Assembly: GCA_964036045.1 (NCBI GenBank)
Contig: OZ038380.1
Span: forward strand, 117,351,699 to 117,415,698
From: Eutreptiella sp. 'Long Island Sound 2002'
Taxonomy: Eukaryota > Euglenozoa > Euglenophyceae > Eutreptiales > Eutreptiaceae
DNA length: 64,000 bases
Direction: 5' to 3'
The notes beneath the pieces are model-generated. The model was not told the DNA's origin, searched no databases, and saw only the letters and a list, made by a program, of their open reading frames with translations. Shown here in pieces: positions 54,761 to 64,000 of this stretch (position 1 is its first letter; every line of letters begins with the position of its first letter). Both the position numbers and the translations under genes were made by a program.

Positions 54761-55384
54761 GTGTTGCGTGTACGGCGTCCTGGGCCTCCCGGCTCCTGTT
54801 CACCGGTGTGCACGCTCTGCGTGTACGGTGTCCTGGGCCTTCCGGCTCCTGTTCACCGGTGTGCACGCTCTGTGTGCGTGTGCGGTGTCCTGGGCCTCCC
54901 GGCTCCTGTTCACCGGTGTGCACGCTTCGTGTGTGGTGGTGCGTGTACGGCGTCCTGGGCCTCCCGGCTCCCGTTCACCGGTGTGCACGCTCTGTGTGTG
55001 GTGTTGTGTGTACGGCGTCCTGGGCCTCCCGGCTCGTGTTCACCGGTGTGCACGCCCCGTGCGTGGTGTTGCGTGTGGCCCTTTTGCGCCTGCGTGGTGC
55101 GTGTTGTGTTGTGCGTGTGGTGTCCTGGGACACTTGGTTCGTGTTCCCTGGTGTCGCGGTGTGTTGCGGTGTGTGTGTGGTGTCCGGTGTGCGGCGGTGC
55201 GTGTGCGGTGTCCTGGGCCTCCCGGCCCCTGTTCACCGGTGCGCGTGCTCGGTGTGTTGCGTGGTGTGTGCGGCGTGGGTGTGGGTGCGTGCTCGCGTGT
55301 GCCATACCGTTGCAGCATTTTTCTTTACACATTGCTTCCTATGGCGTCTTACTTATTTTCCCCGTCCTGGACTCGTTGATTTTG

Positions 55385-56232
55385 GCGACGCCCAAGAGTA
55401 AGCGTGTCTTAATGCATGCATGGCGGTGTATGCTTTTTACGCGTTGGTTTGTGGTTCGCATTTTGCGACGCCCAAGAGTAGGCGTGTTTGCTTAATGCAT
55501 TCATGGCATGCTACTTATTCTTTATGCCTTGGACTCTTTGTTTTTTGCGACGCCCAAGAGTAAGCGTGTCTTAATGTTTGCATGGCGGCATATGCTACTT
55601 AACCGTTTGTTTGCGGACTCTTTGTTTTTTGCGACGCCCAAGAGTAAGCGTGTATTAATACCCACAAAGGTGGGTGGGGAGGTACATGGAGAAGGACAAA
55701 GGAAGAGAAAGGGTGCGAGACGGTGGGTATGGCGTGTTAGTATACTATTTTTCGGTTTTTTCGCGTTGCTCGCGACGCGTTTTTCTTTACCTATACGGCG
55801 TGTTAGAGGGTGAGAGGCATGGTGTTGTATTCCTAAGCTCGGTACGGTGCTTACGGCGTCTACTATTCACCTCTTTGTATTTTGCGACGCCCAAGAGTAG
55901 GCGTGTTTGTTTAATGCATTCATGACATGCTACTTATTGCTTATGTCTTGGACTCTTTGTTTTTTGCGACGCCCAAGAGTAAGCGTGTCTTAATGCATGT
56001 ATGGCGGCATATGCTACTCACCCTTTGGTGTGTGGACTCTTTGTATTTTGCGACGCCCAAGAGTAGGCGTGTGTGTTTTGTTTTGGGGCGCGCACAAGTC
56101 CCTATCGCCTAGGGCACGCACTTTGCTAGGTGGTTTGGGGCAAGCAACGCTCAGCTTCTCCGCCGTCGCGACTCTATTGTTCGTCTTTTTCGGTGAGCGT
56201 CCTATATTTTGCGACCTCGCCAAACAGCGGCG
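55385..56232. repeat. 82-bp-spaced hairpin units at LINE-C 5' end
   Basis: GCGACGCCCAAGAGTARGCG begins at 55385, 55465, 55547, 55631, 55884, 55966 and 56050. A degenerate copy is near 56211. Spacings are 80, 82, 84, 253, 82, 84 and 161, close to multiples of 80-84. ACGCC...GGCGT (or ACGC...GCGT) can pair around a CAAGAGTA-type loop. TTAATGCAT lies downstream in several units. Confidence 0.9.
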
Positions 56233-56410
56233 TAAAATTGTTGGGGGGGTTTCTGAGGTCGGAAAAGACGATTTTTCGCTTTATTTCTGCTGGCGGTGCG
56301 TCTTTTTCTCGTCATTTTATTTATTTTTTTTTTGAAAAAACCCATTGTCGGCACCGTTTGGGGGGGGGGTGGACCCAGTCGACGTGGTGGGTACGGTGAC
56401 TGTCCCGAGT

Positions 56411-56423
56411 GGTCCGGGAATGA
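56411..56423. repeat. Right target-site duplication of LINE-C (13 bp)
   Basis: Exact copy of 33424-33436. Gag coding resumes in the same frame across it. Confidence 0.9.
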
Positions 56424-57513
56424 AATCGGTACATCCGCAAGTACCAAAGAAGCCTCAAGCTGGTGGAGGACTGAAATGAGGCCAGCGAGATCCGACACCT
56501 GCTGAACGACGTCCTCCCCGGGCACTGGAAGAGAAGATTGGAGGATGAAGAGAAGAAGAGAGCAAAGAAGCGCGTGGCCGTACGGATCATGGCATCGGAG
56601 GACACCCACGCCGGAATAATGGAGTTCTTCCGGCGAAACCTCGGCCAGCCCAGCCGAATGTTGGGGTTGAAGAACGCCGTCTACGTGGAGGTATTCGGCG
56701 ACACCATGGGGCAAAGGCTGATGCGCCTCAACAACGTGGAGTGGAGGCGCGGAGAGCCGCTGAGGATGCAGGTCATCTTCGCCCGCATGAGCCTGGACGA
56801 GATCGTGAAGTACATCACGGTGGAGCTGAAGCTGAACGCAAAGAACGAGGCCCACGTGCAGGATCGACAAGGTCATGGACAAAGAGGCCACCGAGGAGAC
56901 CGCCATCATCGGGAGATCCAGGAGGACACGGCCAACTCCGCGGAGGATGGTAGTGGAAGTGGCCAAGACTACTGGACCGGGGCCCGGGAGGATCACGAGG
57001 AGGCCCATTTCTTCGCGTTTGTGGCGCACAACGTGAGGGACCATGGGCAGGATCGGTCCAGATGGAACCGGTCGGGACCAGGAGAAGGGCAAAGAGCCAA
57101 GGAGGATCGGGAACCCACCGCTCTCGTTCCGGGAGTACAGGTCTCAGCACGACGGGTGCTGGGTCTGTTATGGCAAGGGAAACAACCATGCACATGACCA
57201 CCGTCAGTGTAAGGTGTATGAGGCGGACAAGAAGGCCTACTTCGGCGCCCAACCCGAGATGAAGCCCAAGGAGCAGCGGATTGCCGATTGGAAGGCGAAG
57301 GGCGGAGACGGGGGAAAAGGCCAAGGCAAAGGCCAAGGGAAAGGCGGAGGAAGAGGTTATGGTGGTGGACCTGGCCAAGACCGACGAGTGAGGTCGATCG
57401 AGGAGGTTGCTGAGGACATGTTGAGGACGTTGGAGGAACTCAAAGCCCAGCAACGTGGTGGACAAAGTCAGAGCGGATCACAGCAGGAGGAAGCCGCGGC
57501 AGGCCATGTCTAG
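56411..57513 (+). pseudogene. Chromovirus gag, C-terminal part with zinc knuckle
   Basis: Reading on from the target duplication in the gag frame gives capsid-like helices (RYIRKYQRSLKLVED; IRHLLNDVLPGHWKRRLEDE), with a second TGA at about 56476-56478. Then follows FFRRNLGQPS and a region ending ELKLNAKNEAHVQ. A frameshift near 56862 and another change of frame near 57000 follow. The frame 57043-57513 carries CWVCYGKGNNHAHDHRQC, a nucleocapsid-like Cys/His knuckle, and then a Gly/Lys/Gln-rich tail. Both TGAs fall where another copy may have tryptophan; that needs comparison. Confidence 0.7.
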
Positions 57514-57594
57514 AGGAGCCCCCACGGGAGTGGGACCTCGGAGGTCTCTCCTCCGAAAATCAGTGGAATCCCAGAGAAAGCGAAGGCACATCGG

Positions 57595-58392
57595 GTGCCG
57601 AAGAAGGCTCCAGAAGAGCCAAAACCACTGAGTTTCGCCACTCCCAACCCCTGGAGCGCCCTGCCAAGGGAAGTTTATGTGGGCAAGGGACGTGGCAAGA
57701 AGGAAGGATCGACCACGGAGAGCCCCGTGGACGGGCAGGACCAGCCCAAGATGTACACCATCCGTGACCATACCCTCGAAGTCCTGATGCACCCGGATGT
57801 GCTAGAGTTGCATGCCGTGAGAGTCGTCCATACACCGCATGGTGACGAGCGGCAGTTGCACTTGAAGGTGCGTGTACGGTGCGGACAAGAGGAGTTGGTG
57901 GTGGATGTTTTGGTGGATACGGGTGCCCAGGTGAGCCTGGTCCGGAGAGGGTTGTTCAAGGAGGAATCCCTGCAGCCCAGCCGTAGACCGGTGCGCCTGA
58001 AGGTGGCCAATGGAAAGATTATGGGTGGTGGTACCCATGAGGCCACTATCAGTATGGAAATCTGGGAGTATGAGCGCTTGAACCGCCCTGATTTGGCGAA
58101 GAGAAGCACTCTATCGGGGAACTTCTATGTGGCCGACATTACAGATTGGGATTTGATCATGGGGTATGACTTCATGGTGGCAAATGCCATTGGAGCCCTT
58201 CCCCATCGCGCAACGCTGGTCCGGGAGGATGATGAATGCCTCACATGGCTGTCCACGGATTATGCATGCGGATCATCCCAATGGAATGCTGAGGAAGAGG
58301 AGCGGTGCAAACTGTGGGTGCCACGTCCAGAGGAGACCGCGGAGTTCAGCTCACGGAGTATGGAATGGCGCCGCAGGTGTATGACAGGATGA
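57595..58392 (+). pseudogene. Chromovirus protease region
   Basis: The ORF starts at ATG 57595 with about 90 residues of linker. An aspartic protease follows, with active site VDVLVDTGAQVSLVRR (Asp at residue 108, codon 57916) and the matching flap and second strand, ending WDLIMGYDFM near residue 195. As a retropepsin it would work as a dimer on the Gag-Pol precursor. The frame ends at 58392; pol continues in other frames, so one or more frameshifts follow. The 80 bp between the gag end and this ATG are also open in neighbouring frames. Confidence 0.8.
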
Positions 58393-59300
58393 TCCAGACA
58401 CTGGGAGCCGAAGCGCCCGAGACGGACGTCTTCGCTTCCCGGGATGCCCCACTTTTGCGGAAGTGTAGGAGGCATTGACATCAAGGAGACTTACCCTGGC
58501 ATAGGCATTGGGGTTTGAAGGAGTGGGGGCCCATGTATTGGCATGGCTCCCTGGACAATACCAGACGTACGGTGGAGAAGATCGTCGCGGATAGGCCGAA
58601 GGGGATCCTGGTCATAACCGGCATAGGATCCACCCCATGTCCGCTGGAAGGTCTCAAGTCGACGCTGGACTCCATCACCCTGAACGAGCTGTCATTCGGG
58701 CCAGAGGAGGAGCTGTTCATCGACGCCAAGGGTGTATCAATGCCCTCCCCGGGTCAAGCGGAGGGTACCAAGGCTTCCTGGTGGATGGGGCGCAAGCCCA
58801 ACCCACGGCTGATGAAGCATTCATCCGTAGGGTGGAGGCGGTGCCCATGAAGGTCATGTTTGAGCCCAAGGAGGGGACGGATAAGCCAATTGATGGCATT
58901 GACGTCCTGTCCCACGCCGAGATCGACGACGTCGTCAACTACACGTGTGGCAGCCAAGAAGAGGCGGGCCATGGTCACATCTCCGCATTGGTGGGATGAC
59001 AAGATGTTGGTCACCGGCAAGTACGAGAAGGATGAGTTCGTGGCCAGGGTCATGGATCACATCGCGGACCAATATGATGGTCCGGTTGGGTCGGACCCGC
59101 CGACATGGGATTTTCCAAGAATGGGGGCCGATAGCGACAAGAACTCGCCTGATGCCGCAAATTTCCGAACATTATCGGTGGGAAGTGCACCCCACGACGA
59201 TGAAGACGGCATATCGGGCGAGGAGAAGTCGGATTCGGACCCGGAAGAGGCCCCATACCGCAGTGCGGTCGGTTGTATCGATACCGAAGCAAGCGGCTGA
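58393..59300 (+). pseudogene. Extra region between protease and RT, frameshifted
   Basis: Coding-like pieces in three frames link protease to RT. Across 58420-58720 the sense reading contains ETDVFASRDAPLLRKCRRHW, then EWGPMYWHGSLDNTRRTVEK followed by DRPKGILVITG. The pattern of DxFAS, then a Trp-rich segment, then a helix and a hydrophobic strand resembles the segment found after RT/RNase H in DIRS-like elements. It is not a standard part of plant chromoviruses. Then comes 58860-59300, with an acidic stretch before the RT. The function is unknown. Several frame changes indicate decay. Confidence 0.45.
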
Positions 59301-59630
59301 AGAGGCCCAGGAGAACCCGAAGGTCGCCGAGCTCAAGGAGAGGCTGATCAATGCCTATCCGCGGCTATTCAGTGGCGTCGCCAACAAGAACCCTCCAGAT
59401 CGTGGGAGGTTTGGCACAGCGAGGATCAAGCTGAAGCCGAACCCCAAGATCTATCGTCATCGGGAGTACCAACTTCAGGGCGATCGGGCCGAGGCCATGA
59501 AGAAGTTGTTGGCCGAGTTTATTGAGCGGGGCTGGATCGAACCCTCCGACAGTGAGTGGGCCAGCGCAGCCTTTATCGTGCCCAAGAAGGAGAAGGGCGA
59601 GTGGAGGTCTGTGGTGGATTACAGGGTTTG
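59281..59630 (+). pseudogene. Chromovirus reverse transcriptase, N-terminal part
   Basis: The frame ending at the TGA of 59629-59631 carries the start of a Ty3/Gypsy RT: a helical lead (AELKERLINAYPRLFSGVAN), KLKPNPKIYRHREYQLQGDR, then FIERGWIEPSDSEWASAAFI and VPKKEKGEWRSVVDYR. The next domain residues (GLNEQTEHDSYSLPLIDTIL) continue in the frame of 59556-62546. A single missing base near 59627 explains the switch. Confidence 0.85.
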
Positions 59631-62546
59631 AACGAGCAAACCGAGCACGACTCGTACTCGCTTCCCCTGATCGACACCATCCTCCAAAAACAACAGAAAA
59701 AGCGGATCTTCACGGTGTTGGACCTGAAAGACGGCTATCACCAGATGCCGCTACACCCAGACTCCAGGCCCTGGTCAGCGATGTCGACGCCGTTGGGGCC
59801 CATGCAGTGGAAAGTGGTGCCTATGGGCGCCGAGAATGGCAACGCCGCTTTCCAGCGCATGATGGAGGACCTACTCCGTCCTGTCCGGGACTGTGCCGAC
59901 CCATTTGTGGATGACATCATCATCGGGTCCAGCACGGAGAACATGACTGAGGACGAGCTCATCGAAGCGCATGAGAAGGATCTGCGCCGAGTGCTCAGCG
60001 AGCTGGACAAGCACAACATGGTGTGCAAGACCACCAAAGCCTCACTCTTCCTGAAGGAAGTGGAGTTCGCGGGTCACGTGGTTGGTCACGGGCAACGCCG
60101 TCCCATGCCTGGGAAGCTGGCGTCCCTGCACCACTGGGAAAAGCCCCAGACCATCAGCGAACTCCGATCCTTCATGGGGTTCTGCAACTACTATTCGGGC
60201 TATGTCCGAATGTATGCAGAACTGTCGGGGCCGCTGCAAAAGATGCTGCAAGTGGGCAAGTTCGATGGTCGGAAGGGGAGCAAGAAGAAGCTTGCCTGGA
60301 CCCCGGAAGCCAAAGATGCGTTCAGCCGCCTGAAAAAGCGACTCCTGGGACAGCTGGGGCTATTCCTGGTGGACCCGGACAAGGGATTCGTGCTACGGAC
60401 GGACGCCTCGGACTATGCTGTAGGGGCAGTCCTCGAGCAGATCCGGGACGACGGGTCACACGTACCCGTGGCGTTTTGGAGCCGGATCTTGGCCGAGGGC
60501 CAACGCCGAACCTGGACCGCGAGGGAGAAGGAGACGTACGCCATTGTTTGTGCGCTCAGGAAGTGGTCTGGCCACATCGGATTGCAACCGGTGGTGGTTT
60601 GTACGGACCATCAGTCCTTGCAGAGCTGGCACAAGGAGCACGTCGACACGCCCTCGGGACCGGCGGCGGGGAGGGCCCGATGGCATGAGACGTTCGCCAA
60701 GTTCGACCTCCGCGTCGTATACATCCCGGAGAAGGACAACACTGTGGCAGATTGCCTCAGTCAATGGGCCTACCCCGCGGGCAAGGCTTGGATGGACATA
60801 TCCAGCCATGGGGACGCCGAGGAGACCGAGGAGGCCAAAAGCATCATCGAGATGGAGAAGGCCATGTTGCAAGAGGGGGTCAAGTGCTTTGTGGTGATGG
60901 CAAACCGTACGGACCTGGCCAAGTTCCGGGGCGCCCGAGTCAAAGCTATTCGAGAGGAAACCCTCGAACACTGGATGGTGGCCCCTGTAGAGCTAGTCAG
61001 GTCGGTGCTCACAGAGGACTGGTCGGATGACTATGCGGCATCCGACCACTGGAGCAAGTACTGGAATGCCGTGAGCGCCCCGTCGGACGAGGGGTGGCCT
61101 GAGGGCTTGACCGAGGATGGGGATAAACTGTTCCTCAAGGACAAGCTATTAGTCCCAGAAAATCGAATGGAGGAGCTCATTGACCACTGGCATAACGCCC
61201 AGCTCATGCATCCTGGTCGGGACAAGATGCAGCAGGACCTGGAGTGGCGCTTCAAGTTCCCACCGGGGTACTACGCCCTCCTGGACAAGCACTGCAGCGA
61301 CTGCGCCGTGTGTCGGGCCACGAAAAGCCCAAACCACTCCACGGCTGGCAACCTGGTGTACACGGCTATACCAGAAGCCCCTATGCCGTCCGTGGCCATG
61401 GATGTATTCGCCATGCCTGAGGTTACCGTGGAAGGAGAGACCTACGACTGTGTCATCCTGGCGGTGGATAGGCACAGCGGGTATATCGTGGCGGTCCCTG
61501 GCAAGAAGTCCAAGAAGAAGGACAAGAAGGACAAGCATGGAGTGGGTCCTCAGGCCAAGACCGTCGCTAATGCCATGATCAGGCATTGGCTGACGATTTT
61601 CAATGTCCCAGCTGTCATCTGCAGCGATCGGGGCAGTCAGTTTGTGGGGACGTGGTTCAAGACGATGTGCAAGCACATGGGGATTCGGCACGCCAAGACC
61701 GTGGCGTACCACAGCCGGTCAAACGGCCGGGCTGAGGTGGCCAGGCGGCAGATGTTCGAGAAGTTCTGCCAGCTGCACATCGACGAACCGGGCCGGAACT
61801 GGTATATTTCGCTGTGGAGAGTACTCCAGGCGTACCATGACCTTCCGGGACCCACCGGACTGTCGCCCCATCGTATCCTGTTCCTGCTGGATCGAGTGTC
61901 ACGCACTCTCCCGTGGTTGAACCATGGCAAAGTGGCCCGGGATGCGAATGCTATGATAGCTGAGGCGGACGACACGGCGGCCAAGGTGTGCAAGGCACTT
62001 CAGGAAGAGCATGAGAAGAGGGCCAAGTGCTTCAAGCAGGGAAAGGTCCAGAAATATGCTATCCAAGACACACTGTGGGTGGAGCGGCACCACAAGGATG
62101 TCCGGTCCAGGCATCGGCAGGCGTCTTGGTATGTGCCGGGGGTAATCGTGCAGAAGGTCGGGCAGGATGTGTATGCGGTTCGTGTGGGGGATAACAAGAT
62201 CCTGGACCGCGACCATACCCAGCTTCGTCCCCGAGCACCAGACCCCAGTGGACGTCCCATCACCTTCGAGTTCACGGCCGGCGATGTGGACTCGGACGAC
62301 GAGGGTGAGGACGACGACTTCACCGCCCAGAGGAGCCTGGCGGACAAGCCGGACCCGGGGACCCCTGGGGGGAGGCTTTATAAAGTCAGTTGGAAGGGAT
62401 TCGCCGCATCCAGGGACTCGTGGGAGCCTCCGAGCAGCTTTGTGCCGAGGTACACCACGGTCTGGATGGAGTATCTGAAGGAAAAGAACATTTTCTTGGA
62501 TGTCAAGGACGAGTTGGTCCATTTGGTGGCTGCAGTAGCACCGTAA
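59626..62546 (+). pseudogene. Chromovirus pol: RT, RNase H, integrase, chromodomain
   Basis: The open frame is 59556-62546, but meaningful from about 59626. RT motifs: TVLDLKDGYHQMPLHPDS (catalytic Asp), FVDDIII at 59904-59924 (FVDD variant of YVDD). RNase H: LRTDASDYAVGAVLEQ (near 60397), then the matching Glu and Asp segments. Integrase: a zinc-binding part (HWHNAQLMHPGRDK, then CSDCAVC), and a D,D(35)E catalytic triad at about residues 613, 690 and 726 (AMDVFAMP; CSDRGSQF; NGRAEVARR). The C-terminus carries a chromodomain (RLYKVSWKGFAASRDSWEPP, about 62374-62433), which would direct integration toward modified histones. All catalytic residues are kept; only the upstream frameshift breaks the polyprotein. 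Confidence 0.95.
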
Positions 62547-62928
62547 TGGATCCCCCTTGGCATTTTTGTTTGTTCTTGTGCTTGGGAGACGGCTGAGGGC
62601 GTTCATCCAGGGATTCTTGGGCCTTGATTGGCCATATACCCCCTTCAATCGATCTCCACATATATATTTCATTGTGGTATACTTATTTAGGTCGACCGAC
62701 GACGTTTCTCTATCTTTGATCCCCTTGGTCCATGTTGTAGATCAAGAGGAGACCGGATATGGCGTTGGGCACCGATTATGAGTGTCCTCACCCCTCCCTC
62801 CGGGCATGGGGGACGCCTACGACGTGTGTGGGGCCTCCATGTGTCCTTGGGACATGGAGGGGGGGTTTGGAGCCCATTGGGGTCCTCCCGTCCTCTCTCC
62901 AATGACTTCCGAGCGGATACAAAGCTCT
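62547..62928 (+). other. Chromovirus 3' untranslated region
   Basis: Non-coding between the pol stop and the polypurine tract. No gene seen. Confidence 0.6.
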
Positions 62929-62939
62929 GAGAAGGGGGG
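62929..62939 (+). promoter_or_regulatory. Polypurine tract
   Basis: GAGAAGGGGGG immediately precedes the TG of the 3' LTR. It would prime plus-strand DNA synthesis. Confidence 0.7.
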
Positions 62940-64000
62940 TGAAGACGGTTCGGACCCCCGTGGCCATCTTTGGGTCACTTGGGGTGTGTATCTATGTGCC
63001 GGCAAGCCGCCATTGGCTGATATCATACTCTCTCATCCACCTGGCCTAACCCGATGTGATAGTGTGATAGGTTTTGCCATTGCGCCTATGAGCGGCCATA
63101 TTCAGTACCGAGGCGCCGCCAGCTGAGATTTATATATCAGAATATCAGGAATCAACAGCGTTTTTTTATCATAATGTTTCCGTAATTTTTCAGCCTTCCG
63201 TTCTGATTGTCAATGTATCGGCGACTGTCAGTTGGCCTGCGATTTTGCGGTAACCGATTGATTAACTGTTATTTACAGATATTTTGGCGGAAACCCCGAT
63301 GAAGGGTCAGATTTCATCAGTAAAGGGTTCGTTGCTTCCGCAATTTTCATATTATACACTCTCAAAATTAATCCGATTTTTTCAGACTTTCAGAATCGGA
63401 TTTTCGACTTCGACATCGCCGCACTTGATATGATGAATCTCGAGTGGTCATACATTTTTCCCCGATCACGAATCAACCTTCCTTTTGTTGTGCCCTTCAT
63501 TTTGCTTGGAGTTATAGTCGAAACAAAAGTGATTCGTGAGACCACTTTGAAGAATCATATCTCCAACTCGCGGCGGGAATATCAATTTCGAGAATTGGGT
63601 TGGAACTGCCTTGGTCTCAACTTAATTTAGGAAGCATCAAACGCCTTTGGTGTGTACACATGCCCGGTGTAGCAAGGGATAATGGCCAAGAGGGTAGAAA
63701 GTGGTTTACAACTCTTGGGCCATGCAACCGAATATTTTATTGCGACTTTCGAGTGTACCGCATGAGTGTTCGGATTGCATAGATACTTTTTTTGGGTTCC
63801 CACGTATTTTTAACGTGAAGTTATGGCCATGGAGGGGCATGGCATATCATTATGGGAGCCACTTTTTGAGGGTATGTGTTATATGCATAGTATGTGCTTC
63901 GATATGCTCACGCCCATGGTATATATCTCTGTTTGTAGGAAGATATATGGAGTCATGCGTGGCAAGGGCTTTGCCCATGTCACAATGGTGAACTCCATAG
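62940..64000 (+). repeat. 3' LTR of chromovirus, truncated by window end
   Basis: Starts directly after the polypurine tract and matches 29140-30200. Confidence 0.9.

Larger units (their letters stand above)
33437..56410 (-). mobile_element. LINE-C, a non-LTR retrotransposon of about 23 kb
   Basis: It occupies exactly the interval between two copies of a 13-bp target duplication in the chromovirus gag. Sense is the minus strand. The 3' end is at 33437 with a GGTA-type microsatellite, the 5' end at 56410. Content in sense order: a 6.6-kb 5' region with tandem repeats; ORF1; ORF2; endonuclease-RT; RNase H with zinc knuckle; ORF5; ORF6; a 2.1-kb 3' region. A 5'-truncated second copy lies at 3240-8205. 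LINEs are usually 4-8 kb, so this length is exceptional. I see no further nested element that would account for it, although the 5' region is partly tandem arrays. Confidence 0.85.
49788..56410 (-). promoter_or_regulatory. LINE-C 5' region with tandem arrays
   Basis: About 6.6 kb upstream of ORF1. From the 5' end: a T-run near 56328; 82-bp-spaced hairpin units (55385-56230); the 65-bp array (53054-54335, with scattered units to about 55240); two copies of a 190-bp block; a 64-bp array (52270-52560); and a region of 27-30-bp imperfect periodicity (50940-51520). By analogy with tandem 5' monomers of mouse L1, the arrays may carry the promoter; this is inference. Confidence 0.5.
29140..64000 (+). 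mobile_element. Ty3/Gypsy chromovirus, interrupted by LINE-C, right end beyond window
   Basis: Direct LTRs start at 29140 and 62940 (TGAAG.CGGTTCGGAC). A polypurine tract (GAGAAGGGGGG) lies just before the second. Between them, in order: gag (split), protease, RT, RNase H, integrase, chromodomain. The shared LTR length inside the window is 1,061 bp; by eye I count roughly 35 substitutions, about 3 percent. Gag is cut at 33436/33437 by the nearly 23-kb LINE-C. Several frameshifts and stops show this copy is no longer functional. It inserted into the RNase H gene of LINE-A. The likely 5-bp target is CCCCG (29135-29139), whose partner should follow the right LTR outside the window. Confidence 0.9.

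Noticed and set aside
52565-55401. Three very long plus-strand open frames (up to 795 codons) of Cys/Pro/Ser/Leu-rich repeats
   Set aside because: They are the three frames of the 65-bp tandem array, which has no stop in any frame and a period not divisible by three. They lie antisense to LINE-C and have no independent coding evidence.
33437-56410. UGA reassigned as a sense codon, given the in-frame TGAs
   Set aside because: Long intact frames (for example 59556-62546) use TGG for tryptophan with no internal TGA, and TAA stops also occur among the LINE-C breaks.

Overview
The window is eukaryotic nuclear DNA made almost entirely of transposable elements nested inside one another. No intact host gene is supported. 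Evidence for a eukaryote: spliceosomal-type intron signals, several LINE-type (non-LTR) retrotransposons with apurinic endonuclease, reverse transcriptase and RNase H, a Ty3/Gypsy chromovirus, and a DNA transposon with terminal inverted repeats. The elements suggest a large, repeat-rich algal genome, perhaps a charophyte; this is a low-confidence guess from element style only.

Layout. (1) 1-3239: flank with one decayed, unrecognised minus-strand gene. (2) 3240 to about 8205: a 5'-truncated copy of a very large LINE, here called LINE-C, on the minus strand. (3) 8206-8320: short AT-rich flank. (4) LINE-A, a relative of LINE-C, also minus strand, is seen as three blocks (8321-9297, 18420-22245, 25932-29139) separated by three later insertions. 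The first is a 9.1-kb DNA transposon (9298-18419), itself invaded by LINE-B (12138-15799). The second is a small LTR element without a recognisable pol (22246-25931). The third is a chromovirus beginning at 29140 and running past the window end.

(5) The chromovirus has LTRs at 29140 and 62940 that share at least 1,061 bp. Its gag is cut at 33436/33437 by a nearly 23-kb full-length-looking LINE-C (33437-56410), bounded by a perfect 13-bp target-site duplication. Gag resumes at 56411 and is followed by protease, reverse transcriptase, RNase H, integrase and chromodomain up to 62546.

LINE-C is the most striking object. On the minus strand it has a 6.6-kb 5' region with three kinds of tandem repeat. 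Then come six large open frames all in one and the same reading frame, separated only by isolated stop codons: ORF1; ORF2; endonuclease-RT; RNase H with zinc knuckle; a RING-like-finger ORF5; ORF6. It ends in a 3' region with a GGTA-type microsatellite tail. LINE-A shows the same order after RNase H, so the extra downstream ORFs look like a family trait. Most coding regions in the window carry frameshifts or stops and are probably dead copies.
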